Assembly: GCA_934546725.1 (NCBI GenBank)
Contig: CAKTED010000005.1
Coordinates: forward strand, 1 to 17,582
Origin: an uncultured Oscillospiraceae bacterium
GTDB lineage: Bacteria; Bacillota; Clostridia; Oscillospirales; Oscillospiraceae
Length of the DNA stretch: 17,582 nucleotides
Reading direction: 5' to 3'
In this document: one piece after another, positions 7,670 through 14,018 of the stretch
Numbering within the stretch: the first letter of the stretch is position 1
Layout of the letters: each line of letters opens with the position of its first letter
The notes under the pieces: generated by a model
Databases searched by the model: none
Told to the model about the DNA's origin: nothing
What the model saw: the letters and a program-made list of their open reading frames with translations, nothing else
Program-made: the position numbers and the translations under genes

Positions 7670-8821
7670 TTATTCCTCCGTCTCGTCCGCCGTGTCCTGC
7701 TCTTCGGCGGGCTCTTCGCCGCTTCCGTCCAGGTCGAGCGCGGCCATGTCTATCTTGATGGAGCCGTTCTCCATCATCTGGGAGGCGGGCTTTATGTCTA
7801 TCTTGCAGTTGGTGAGCTTTGCGGCGAGGCGGGCGTTCTTGCCCTCCTTGCCGATGGCGAGGGAGAGCTGGTTATCGGGCACGATAACGCGGCAGCTGCG
7901 GCCGTCCTCAAGCAGCGTGGCGGAATATACCTCCGCGGGAGCAAGGGCGGCGGCGACGAACTTCTCAATGTCCTCGCTGTAATTTACAATGTCTATCTTC
8001 TCGCCGTTGAGCTCGTTTACAACGCTGTCCACGCGCGAGCCCTTCGGGCCAACGCAGGCGCCGATGGCGTCCACCTCGGGATCGTTGGACCAGACGGCGA
8101 TCTTCGTGCGGCTTCCGGCCTCGCGGGCGATGCTCTTTATCTCGACGGTGCCGTCGAAAATTTCGGGGACCTCAAGCTCGAACAGGCGCTTGACGAGACC
8201 CGGGTGCGTGCGGGAAACGATGATCTGCGGGCCTCTCGTGCTGCGGCGGACCTCGACGACGTAGACCTTCATGCGGTCGCCCTCGTTCATGACCTCGCCC
8301 CTGACGCGCTCTCCGGCGAGCATAACGGCCTCGGTAAGGTCGCCGTTGCTTGCGATCTTCATGTAAACGTTGCCGTTTTTGGGGTCGATCCTGTGGACAA
8401 CGCCGGTGAGCACCTCGTGCTCACGGGAGGTGAACTGCTCGTAGATCATGCCGCGCTCCGCCTCGCGTATGCCCTGGATTATTACCTGCTTTGCCGCCTG
8501 CGCCGCGATGCGGCCAAACTTCTTCGTTTCCACGTCAAAGCGGATAACGTCGCCAAGCTCGGCGCGGGGGCGGATGGCGCGCGCCGCCTCGAGAGATATC
8601 TGAAGCTCGTTTTCCGGCTCGGCCACGACGGTTTTTTCAATGTAGATGCCTATGTTCTTCTTCTGCTCGTCCACCTCAACTACGATGCCGTCGGCCACGG
8701 CGGGGTTATCCTTGCGCACGGCGGCCAGCAGCGCCTGGTTGATCCTGTCAAGCATATAGTCCTTGGGGATGCCCTTCTCCTTCTCTATCTCGTCGAGGGC
8801 AAGAAAAAATTCGCTGTTCAT
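7670..8821 (-). CDS. nusA: Transcription elongation/termination factor NusA
   Basis: A 383-residue factor that binds RNA polymerase and nascent RNA to modulate pausing, termination and antitermination. Domains: N-terminal polymerase-binding domain (1-125, with ETKKFGRIAAQAAKQVI), S1 domain (about 133-200), KH1 (about 230-285, VGPKGSRV) and KH2 (about 300-345, SLAIGKEGKNARLAAKLT), followed by a short acidic tail (362-383). It lacks the C-terminal repeats of the E. coli protein, as is normal in Firmicutes. ATG at 8821 with AAGGAG ten bases upstream. It begins 19 bases after rimP. The 3' side (7495-7669) is an unusual 175-base gap with a repeat. Confidence 0.97.
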   Translation of the reverse strand: MNSEFFLALDEIEKEKGIPKDYMLDRINQALLAAVRKDNPAVADGIVVEVDEQKKNIGIYIEKTVVAEPENELQISLEAARAIRPRAELGDVIRFDVETKKFGRIAAQAAKQVIIQGIREAERGMIYEQFTSREHEVLTGVVHRIDPKNGNVYMKIASNGDLTEAVMLAGERVRGEVMNEGDRMKVYVVEVRRSTRGPQIIVSRTHPGLVKRLFELEVPEIFDGTVEIKSIAREAGSRTKIAVWSNDPEVDAIGACVGPKGSRVDSVVNELNGEKIDIVNYSEDIEKFVAAALAPAEVYSATLLEDGRSCRVIVPDNQLSLAIGKEGKNARLAAKLTNCKIDIKPASQMMENGSIKIDMAALDLDGSGEEPAEEQDTADETEE

Positions 8822-8840
8822 GTCCCAGTCTCCTTAAAAC

Positions 8841-9296
8841 TCAAAACGTAATGCGAAGCCGCACCTGCGCGACCTCGGACTTTGCAAACACGGCGCTTTT
8901 GCCGTTTTCCTCTATCTCCACGTCACCGTCGGAGTACCCCATGAGCACGCCGACGTGCTCCTTGCGGCCGTCCTTCGGGCTGTAAAGCTTCACGGCGACG
9001 GTGCTGCCGATGAAGCGCTCAAAATCGCCCGGGCGCTTAAGCTCGCGCTCCGCCCCGGCGGAGGAAACCTCAAAGGTGTAGGATTCCTGAATGGGGTCGG
9101 CCTCGTCGAGCATGGGGTCCAGCTCGCGGCTGACGGCCTCGCACTGGTCGATGTCCACGCCGTCGTCGCTGTCGATATAAACGCGCAGGAAGCGCTCGCC
9201 CGCCTCTTTTACGAACTCCACGTCCCAGACGGTGCAGCCGTGCCGCTGCGCAACAGGCTCCGCCATCTGCCATACAAGCTCTGTTATTTTGCTCAT
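8841..9296 (-). CDS. rimP: Ribosome maturation factor RimP
   Basis: A 151-residue 30S assembly factor (formerly YlxS, DUF150). Recognisable segments are the N-terminal alpha/beta domain (VWDVEFVKEAGERFLRVYID, then DDGVDIDQCEAVSRELDPMLDE), the junction EVSSAGAERELKRPGDFERFIG, and the C-terminal SH3-like domain ending in VAQVRLRITF. Start: ATG at 9296 with AAGGAG seven bases upstream. It is the first gene of the operon, about 85 bases downstream of a good sigma-A promoter, with a leader hairpin in between. It is full length for the family. Confidence 0.95.
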   Translation of the reverse strand: MSKITELVWQMAEPVAQRHGCTVWDVEFVKEAGERFLRVYIDSDDGVDIDQCEAVSRELDPMLDEADPIQESYTFEVSSAGAERELKRPGDFERFIGSTVAVKLYSPKDGRKEHVGVLMGYSDGDVEIEENGKSAVFAKSEVAQVRLRITF

Positions 9297-9333
9297 TTGC
9301 AGTCTCCTTATAATTAACGGGGAGCAATCAAAA

Positions 9334-9357
9334 GGAGTGGGCCATATGACCCACTCC
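9334..9357 (-). promoter_or_regulatory. Leader hairpin / possible attenuator upstream of rimP
   Basis: GGAGTGGGTCAT and ATGGCCCACTCC form an almost loopless 24-base palindrome (one T-G pair). On the minus strand it is followed by TTTTGATTG. It lies about 20-25 bases downstream of the predicted start of transcription and 37 bases before rimP. It could be a leader terminator or a 5'-protective hairpin; no competing antiterminator stem is obvious in the short leader. Confidence 0.6.
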
Positions 9358-9385
9358 GAAAGCTTACCTCTAATACTACGCTATG

Positions 9386-9414
9386 ACTATAACACATTCT
9401 GCCGCGCATTGCAA
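9386..9414 (-). promoter_or_regulatory. Sigma-A promoter of the rimP-nusA-infB operon
   Basis: On the minus strand, -35 TTGCAA (9409-9414), a 17-bp spacer and -10 TATAGT (9386-9391) preceded by TGT (extended -10). Transcription should start near 9379, giving a leader of about 83 bases. This promoter stretch (9297-9460) is free of repeats. Confidence 0.75.
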
Positions 9415-9470
9415 GTCTTTTTTCATATTTTCCCACCGATCTGGTGACCATGGGGCGAGGGCGGTGGTAA

Positions 9471-9874
9471 CGTGGACGCGGAATGGTCCCCGCTTCCTCC
9501 GTCATCCTCGCGCAGCGGGGATCCCCCGAGGAGGGGCAGAAAGGTACGTTGTCGTTACTCCAGCAGAACCATCGGTGGGATTCCCGCGCGGAGCGCGAGA
9601 ATGACAGCAGAGTTTGAGAATGCGTGTCGTTACCATGGCAGAACCAACAGGGGGATTCTTCGGTCGCTGACGCTCCCTCTGAATGACGTGCGAAGGGGTA
9701 TGTGCGGCGCAGGGGCAACGCACCCCAGCAGTGGACGCGAAGACCCACCACTTCCGTCATTCAGAGGGCGAAGCCCGTGGAATCCCCCAAGGAGGGGCAT
9801 GGCAGTCCGTGTCGTTACCCTTCAGCAACGTACCGGGGGATTCTTCGCCTGCTTGCGCAGGCTCTGAATGACAG
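9471..9874. repeat. Interspersed repeat cluster 5 (D, B, A, C, A; inverted orientation)
   Basis: All modules run inverted. D 9471-9540; B 9577-9606 (core CGCGCGGAGCGCG); A 9650-9688 (GGGGATTCTTCGGTCGC...CTCTGAATGACG); C 9731-9799 (core GGGCGAAGCCC); A variant 9835-9874 (core GCCTGCttgcGCAGGC). Positions 9875-9929 hold a fragment (GAATGACAGCA) next to the stop codon of the following gene. No gene is supported. Confidence 0.85.
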
Positions 9875-9929
9875 CAATATTTAAGCTTTGTTCCCCCATG
9901 AATGACAGCAGAATATAAGCTCACACCCC

Positions 9930-10355
9930 TCACTCTCCGGCCTTAAGCGCGGCCTCCGCGCTTTGCAGCGCCGCCCTGTGTATGCGGTATATCTGCCGCT
10001 CGCAGACGGGGTCGGAGGTGTCCTCAAAAAACTGAACGATCTCGCGCCAGCTCATGCCGCTCAGGTAGCGCAGGCGCAGAACGCAGCGCTCGCGCGGGTC
10101 GTGCAGCCCGGCAATGAGCCGCTCCGCGCAGAGCTCCTCGGCAAGCGCGGCCTCAAGCAGCTCGCCGCACTTCCTGGCCTGAGCGCGGACGAGCTCCGGC
10201 AGTGCCGCGCCGAGGGGTGACACAAGGCCGGAAAAAACATCGTCGCTCAGCGCGGCCGCCTGCCGCCTGAGCTCGTCGAGCCGCGCCTTTTCGCTTTCCG
10301 CCTCAAGTCGGCGCTCGCGCAGCGCCGCAAAAAGCGCCTCAGCCCTCGTCGCCAA
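9930..10355 (-). CDS. DUF1492/sigma-region-4-like phage-type regulator
   Basis: A 141-residue protein. Residues 1-80 are helical and charged, probably a coiled coil. Residues 86-130 (HDPRERCVLRLRYLSGMSWR, then ERQIYRIHRAAL) match the pattern of DUF1492 proteins and sigma-70 region 4: a conserved LRYL, an aromatic W(R/E)EI turn and a QIYRIH recognition helix. DUF1492/ArpU-like proteins in Firmicutes phages are thought to control late or packaging genes. Start: TTG at 10355 with GGGGTG seven bases upstream, overlapping the preceding gene by 17 bases, so it is probably translationally coupled. It is the third gene of a leftward operon driven by the divergent promoter at 10806-10834. No other phage genes are nearby. 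The DNA target is unknown. Confidence 0.75.
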   Translation of the reverse strand: MATRAEALFAALRERRLEAESEKARLDELRRQAAALSDDVFSGLVSPLGAALPELVRAQARKCGELLEAALAEELCAERLIAGLHDPRERCVLRLRYLSGMSWREIVQFFEDTSDPVCERQIYRIHRAALQSAEAALKAGE

Positions 10356-10608
10356 CAGCCGTCACCCCGCCTTCCCTCATTTTATGCCGGTTCCGCGCGT
10401 TCCATGCGATCCGGCAGGAGCTTCGACAGAAACGGTTTCGCGCTCCCGTGGGAACGAACGCCCTGCCGCAGAATGCGCAGCTGCGCTCACCGTTTCGCAG
10501 CTTCTGCGCCGGTCTCCTGCCCTTCAGCTCCGCCGCGTGCGCAAAAACGTAGCGCCCGTAGCTCAGTCCTTCCTCAGCCGCCATGCGGCAGATATCTTCT
10601 ATTTCCAT
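10339..10608 (-). CDS. Small zinc-finger protein (CxxC...CxxxC)
   Basis: An 89-residue protein. The N-terminal helical part (MEIEDICRMAAEEGLSYGRY) resembles a motif common in small Clostridia phage or mobile-element proteins. A four-Cys zinc site follows (C44-x2-C47...C61-x3-C65; CAFCGRAF and FCRSSCRIAW), flanked by basic residues (ARNRHKMR), suggesting nucleic-acid binding. Start: the frame is open further upstream, but ATG 10608 has GGAG close before it (GGATGGAGAAAG) and gives the expected N-terminus. It overlaps the upstream 66-residue gene by 35 bases and the downstream DUF1492 gene by 17. The function is not established. Confidence 0.72.
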   Translation of the reverse strand: MEIEDICRMAAEEGLSYGRYVFAHAAELKGRRPAQKLRNGERSCAFCGRAFVPTGARNRFCRSSCRIAWNARNRHKMREGGVTAVGDEG

Positions 10609-10774
10609 CTTTCTCCATCCTTTCGCAGCATTTCGCGTGATACAGCTCCGCTCCGAGCAGCGCGGGAGCCTGTCCCCGGTATATCTCGCCCAGACAGTAT
10701 GGACATACCGCCAGCGGCGGCTCGTCCTGCCCGTCACGGAACCAAAGGGAGGAATAATCCAGCCTGAATCCCAT
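10574..10774 (-). CDS. Small Cys-rich zinc-ribbon-like protein
   Basis: A 66-residue protein. The opening MGFRLDYSSLWFRDGQDEPP is followed by CPYC (24-27), a ~20-residue loop and YHAKCC (45-50), giving a possible zinc ribbon with C24, C27, H46 and C49/C50. Start: ATG 10774 with AGGAGG eight bases upstream. A longer frame from 10834 would begin inside the -35 element and is rejected. It is the first gene of the leftward operon, about 25 bases downstream of the predicted transcription start. The function is unknown; small zinc-ribbon proteins of this sort sit beside S24 repressors and DUF1492 genes in Clostridia phage-like loci (from memory). Confidence 0.68.
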   Translation of the reverse strand: MGFRLDYSSLWFRDGQDEPPLAVCPYCLGEIYRGQAPALLGAELYHAKCCERMEKDGNRRYLPHGG

Positions 10775-10805
10775 ATTCTTCCCTCCTGAAGTAATTTTCG
10801 ACTCG

Positions 10806-10834
10806 ATTATATACGCTGCAACGTAACAATTCAA
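10806..10834 (-). promoter_or_regulatory. Leftward promoter of the small-gene operon
   Basis: On the minus strand, -35 TTGAAT (10829-10834), a 17-bp spacer and -10 TATAAT (10806-10811). Operator 1 (10811-10826) occupies almost the whole spacer, so repressor bound there should exclude RNA polymerase. Confidence 0.8.
10811..10826. promoter_or_regulatory. Operator 1 of the S24 repressor switch
   Basis: ATACGCTGCAACGTAA. It matches operator 2 at 13 of 16 positions and has an intact AACGTAA half-site. It sits between -35 and -10 of the leftward promoter, 32 bp (three helical turns) centre to centre from operator 2. Confidence 0.7.
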
Positions 10835-10842
10835 GAAGATTT

Positions 10843-10858
10843 TTACGTTGTAACGTAA
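10843..10858. promoter_or_regulatory. Operator 2 of the S24 repressor switch
   Basis: TTACGTT-GT-AACGTAA, a perfect 7+2+7 inverted repeat. It lies 8 bp upstream of both the leftward -35 (10834) and the rightward -35 (10866), a position from which a dimer could contact polymerase at either promoter. Confidence 0.75.
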
Positions 10859-10865
10859 TTTTCGG

Positions 10866-10893
10866 TTGACATTTTTCCGCTGTGCGGTATAAT
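10866..10893 (+). promoter_or_regulatory. Rightward promoter of the S24 repressor
   Basis: Exact consensus -35 TTGACA (10866-10871) and -10 TATAAT (10888-10893) with a 16-bp spacer. The spacer contains a small palindrome CCGC-tgt-GCGG (10877-10887), which differs from the operators. Transcription should start near 10900. Confidence 0.88.
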
Positions 10894-10975
10894 ATAGGTG
10901 GAGGATTTACGCGCGAACGAAGCGGTTTTCCTGTATATAAAGAGTCCGCGGCGGCGGATAGACGGAGTGGGGAAA

Positions 10976-11719
10976 GTGTTTTGGGAGAAGCTTAATGAAC
11001 TTATGAACGATCGCGGGCTGAGCGTGTCGGGGCTGTCAAAGGCCGCCGACATCAGCTATACGACGATAGACGGCTGGCAGAAGAGCGGCGGAGACAATAT
11101 AAAGCTGAGCAGTCTTGTCAGGCTGGCCGATTTTTTTAATGTATCGCTGGACTGGTTCGCGGACCGCGGCAGCGCTTCGCTGGAGGATCAGCTGCTGCTC
11201 GGACATGTACGCAAGCTGGACGGGCACGGGCGGCGCATGGTGGAGCTTACGGTCAGTGAGGAGCTGGAGCGCATGCGCGAGGAGCGGCAGCGCGCCGAGG
11301 CCGCCGAGCCGCAGCGCTTCATTCCGCATTACAGCACCATGGCGGCGGCGGGCTTCGCCAACCCGATCGAGAACGAGGATTATACCTACATCCCCGTCAC
11401 GGCGGACGTTCCGCCGCAGGCGCAGTTTGCCGTAACGATCTCGGGCGACAGCATGGAGCCGTATATCCACGACGGGCAGGTGGTTTACTGCGTAAAGGAT
11501 GCGCAGGGCGTGCATCCGGGCGAGATCGGCATTTTCTGCGTGGACGGCGCGTATTACTGCAAGCAGTATGTCACCTCGGGGCAGGATGCCTACCTTGTTT
11601 CGCTCAATCGCGCCCGCGAGGACGCCGACGTGGCCGTTTACGGCAGCGGCAACCGCAGCCTGACCTGCGCCGGGCGCGTTATTATGGACAGAAAGATCCC
11701 CATAGCCGACGGCTTCTGA
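10976..11719 (+). CDS. LexA/cI-like S24 repressor
   Basis: A 247-residue repressor. The N-terminal HTH_XRE domain (1-63; WEKLNELMNDRGLSVSGLSK, YTTIDGW, LVRLADFFNVSLDW) is followed by a linker and a C-terminal S24 peptidase domain. The self-cleavage Ala-Gly bond is at 125-126 (TMAAAGFANP), the catalytic Ser159 is in ISGDSMEP and the catalytic Lys196 in YYCKQYV. By family knowledge, RecA filaments formed after DNA damage trigger self-cleavage and release the operators. Start: GTG 10976 with GGAG eight bases upstream. The longer in-frame start at GTG 10898 lies at the predicted transcription start, so it cannot be used from this promoter. It diverges from the three small genes with two shared operators between them. 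Confidence 0.92.
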   Translation: MFWEKLNELMNDRGLSVSGLSKAADISYTTIDGWQKSGGDNIKLSSLVRLADFFNVSLDWFADRGSASLEDQLLLGHVRKLDGHGRRMVELTVSEELERMREERQRAEAAEPQRFIPHYSTMAAAGFANPIENEDYTYIPVTADVPPQAQFAVTISGDSMEPYIHDGQVVYCVKDAQGVHPGEIGIFCVDGAYYCKQYVTSGQDAYLVSLNRAREDADVAVYGSGNRSLTCAGRVIMDRKIPIADGF

Positions 11720-11736
11720 CGTTCGGCTATGGGGAT
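11696..11736 (+). terminator. Hairpin spanning the S24 repressor stop codon
   Basis: A perfect 14-bp stem: ATCCCCATAGCCGA (11696-11709) with TCGGCTATGGGGAT (11723-11736). The stop codon TGA (11717-11719) is in the 13-base loop. A weak T-rich tail (GCTTTATTATTT) follows. The left arm codes for the last residues of the protein. It is a likely terminator or 3'-end stabiliser. Confidence 0.75.
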
Positions 11737-11760
11737 CGATGCTTTATTATTTGGCGGGGG

Positions 11761-12269
11761 ATTCATAATTCGGAATTATTGCTGTCTGAAGGGAGCGCAG
11801 GTAGAGTATTTCCGTCATTCGGAGGGGCAAAGCTTAAATATTGCTGTCATTCTCACGCTCTGCTACCCTCGCCTCGGACGCGAACCCAGCGAAGCGGATC
11901 GCGGCCGAAAAGGAGGAGCAAGGAAGTGAGCGAGGCTTTCGACGCAAGGAGGAAGCGGAGTCGAGCGGACTTTGCGACGACGCAATCCCCCGGTTGGTTC
12001 CACTGGGATAACGACATCGTACTGCCCAGCCCCTGACCAGGGGATTCCACGGGGTACTGACGTACCCCTCTGAATGACGGAAGTGGTGGGTCTCCGCGTC
12101 CACGGACAGTGAACTCTCTGCCCCTCCGTATGGGATCCCCGCTTCGCGAGGATGACAGAGGAAACCATGGCACTCCCGCGTCCACTGGGCGTACTGCTCC
12201 GCCCTCCATATGGGATTCCACGGCCTGCGGCCTCTGAATGACGGAAATGGTGGGTCTCCCGCATCCACG
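11761..12269. repeat. Interspersed repeat cluster 6 (boundary motif, L, C, D, C)
   Basis: AT-rich boundary motif 11761-11782 (ATTCATAATTCGGAATTATT); degenerate A and B pieces 11783-11866; L module 11872-11991; C 12030-12103 (core GGGGTACTGACGTACCCC); D 12121-12185; C 12201-12269 (core GGCCTGCGGCC). It occupies the whole gap between the repressor and the lipoprotein gene. No gene is supported. Confidence 0.85.
11872..11991 (+). repeat. L module, 120-bp conserved insert
   Basis: It differs from 3858-3977 at two positions of 120 (C/A near the start, T/G in GAGCG[T/G]ACTTTG). It is embedded in cluster 6 between a degenerate B piece and the GGTTGGTTCCACTGGG spacer. Confidence 0.87.
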
Positions 12270-12316
12270 GGTCACGCACTGCGCACCCTCTGCAAACGGT
12301 CCGCCGCGCCTTTGAA

Positions 12317-13300
12317 TTACTTGCTCCTTACGGCGAAAATGTTCACGACGTCCTTATTCGTGTCGATATCGGCCGCCGTTATCTCGTGCGTGAGTTCCTC
12401 GTCGTCATAGAGCGTGTAGCTCGCGCTCATGGAGGTGAAGTATACCGCCGTACCGTGGGCGATGGGGTACCAGTGTACCTCCATGTCCTCCTCGAGCGGG
12501 TTCAGAATGAGGTTCACCTCGCAGTAATCCGTGCCCTCGGCGATCTCGGCGAAGGGCTGAGAGGCGAAGGTGTAGTCCCCGTCAAAGCTGAAGGTGATCT
12601 TGTTCACGGCTATGACCGAGCCGTCAAGAGCGTATGAGCTCGTCTCCATATAGATAAGCTCGCCGCTTTCGGGCTCGATGTAATAGTATGTTTCCTCGTA
12701 CATGTCGGCAGTGTTGCCGTATTCGCTGCGGACGCGAACGATCACCGCGCCGTCCTGCGATGAGCTTTCCTCCACGGTCTCGCTTATGGCTTCAACGGCC
12801 GGGGTGGTGGCCCACATGAGATCAACGGCCTCGTCATAGCTTCCGGCATCGTAGAGCGTTACGAATTTTTCGCCGTCGGTCGAGGTGGAATAAAGCGCGC
12901 CCGCGTAAACGTTGTCGGCGTAGCCCTGCATGCAGTAGCTCGAGCCGCTCGGATCGGCGTACTCGACGAGCATGTTATAAAATCCGTCTTTTTTGTAAAA
13001 TACGCCGGTGGCCGTGCTGATGGGCTCTTCGGCGTCGCCCTGATAGACCTCCTGGGTATAAGAGATGGAATCGTGATTTTTCAGCAGCGCCTCCATGCTG
13101 TTTGCCGTGCGAATTTCCTCGAGGGTATAGCTGTGCTCCTCGGGAGTGCCGGTTTCGCCCGCGTCCGGAGTGGCCGTTACGGAGACGTCAGGCTCGGTGG
13201 AATTGCCGGGGGTGGGATCGTTTGCGGCGGAATTTCCGCAGCCGCTGAGCAGCGCGGCGCCGCAAAGCGCGGCCAGCGCGATTCTGAGTTCTTTTTTCAT
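12317..13300 (-). CDS. Lipoprotein of unknown function
   Basis: A 327-residue protein with a lipoprotein signal peptide: basic MKKELR, hydrophobic core, lipobox LLSGC with lipidated Cys21. A Pro/Thr/Ser/Glu-rich unstructured spacer (22-56) precedes a beta-rich acidic domain with many short alternating segments (for example TATGVFYKKDGFYNMLVEYA). This recalls LolA/LppX-like folds, but that is a guess. Anchored on the outer face of the membrane, it could bind a ligand or scaffold a partner. Start: ATG 13300 with AAAGGAG seven bases upstream; the frame extends 35 codons further, but those would precede the signal peptide. It is monocistronic with repeats on both sides. No clear terminator; 13301-13415 shows no convincing promoter. 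Confidence 0.82.
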   Translation of the reverse strand: MKKELRIALAALCGAALLSGCGNSAANDPTPGNSTEPDVSVTATPDAGETGTPEEHSYTLEEIRTANSMEALLKNHDSISYTQEVYQGDAEEPISTATGVFYKKDGFYNMLVEYADPSGSSYCMQGYADNVYAGALYSTSTDGEKFVTLYDAGSYDEAVDLMWATTPAVEAISETVEESSSQDGAVIVRVRSEYGNTADMYEETYYYIEPESGELIYMETSSYALDGSVIAVNKITFSFDGDYTFASQPFAEIAEGTDYCEVNLILNPLEEDMEVHWYPIAHGTAVYFTSMSASYTLYDDEELTHEITAADIDTNKDVVNIFAVRSK

Positions 13301-13415
13301 TTGTTTTCTCCTTTTTGCCGCATTGGCGGCGGATCGTACCGCGCTATGAGCGTGCGCGTTATATGTATGACGAATATACGGTGCGTTTTGTTCCATGCCC
13401 GGCATTCAATGCATG

Positions 13416-13980
13416 ATGAATAATGCGGAATTATTTGCTGTTTGGAGAATGTGCAGGTTGTTATCTGCTGTCATTCAGAGGGAGCGGAGCGACCGAAGAA
13501 TCCCCTGGATGGTTCCGCCGGAGTAGCGACCTTGTCAGCCTCCCTTGTGTAAAGGGAGGTGGATTTGCGGCGCAAGCGCCGCAAAGACGGAGGGATTGAC
13601 CCTGTCGTGAAGTTGACAGACAGTAGTAATGACGCTGTACGATGACGCAACTGCTCTGCATCAACCCCTCAGAGCGCTTCGCGCCCAGCTCCCCTTACGC
13701 AGGGGAGCCCAACGCGTGATGTACTCTTCAGCCCCTGCTTAGGGGATTCCACGGCCTTCGGCCTCTGAATGACGGAAGCTTTGGGCCTCCGCGTCCACTG
13801 TTACCGCCGTACCCTGCTACGCACCTCACCTTTTGCACGTCATTCAGAGGGAGCGGAGCGACCGAAGAATCCCCCTGTTGGTTTGTACAGGGTAAACGAC
13901 AACGTACTGCCGTGCCCCTCCATAGGGGATTCCACGGGCTTCGCCCTCTGAATGACGGAGACTTTTGAGCCTCCACGTCC
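13416..13980. repeat. Interspersed repeat cluster 7 (two composite units, one interrupted)
   Basis: Boundary motif 13416-13440 (GATGAATAATGCGGAATTATT). A module 13468-13505; a second repeat family at 13531-13710 inside the A-C spacer; C 13730-13799 (core GGCCTTCGGCC); linker GTTACCGCCGTACCCTGC; second A 13838-13875; second C 13914-13980 (core GGGCTTCGCCC). The second A-C pair is the clearest complete composite unit: it begins GTCATTCAGAGG...GAATCCCC and ends GGGGATTCC...CTCTGAATGAC, so its ends are inverted copies of each other. No gene is supported. Confidence 0.85.
13531..13710. repeat. Second repeat family nested in cluster 7
   Basis: Three strong hairpins: CCTCCCTT/AAGGGAGG (13539-13546 with 13552-13559), TTTGCGGCG/CGCCGCAAA (13564-13572 with 13577-13585) and GCTCCCCT/AGGGGAGC (13688-13695 with 13701-13708). 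The ends CGGAGGGATTG and CAACCCCTCAG form a loose inverted pair. It has the style of a palindromic repeat seen in many Clostridia (from memory). It appears only once in this window. Confidence 0.75.
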
Positions 13981-14018
13981 GCTAACGTACCGCTCCGACC
14001 TCTTCCGCGGCAGCGACC

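Noticed and set aside
7613..8851. 412-codon plus-strand frame opposite nusA
   Set aside because: Antisense shadow; nusA domains on the minus strand are unambiguous, and the frame starts in repeat sequence.
9471..9874. CRISPR array
   Set aside because: Repeats are irregular in spacing, variable, palindromic and module-like; there are no uniform repeats with unique spacers and no cas genes.
10843..11052. Small minus-strand gene crossing the switch region
   Set aside because: It would run through the operator, both promoter elements and the repressor start; no ribosome binding site.
9930..11719. Complete prophage or integrative element
   Set aside because: No integrase, att-like duplication, structural or replication genes in the window; only control genes are present.
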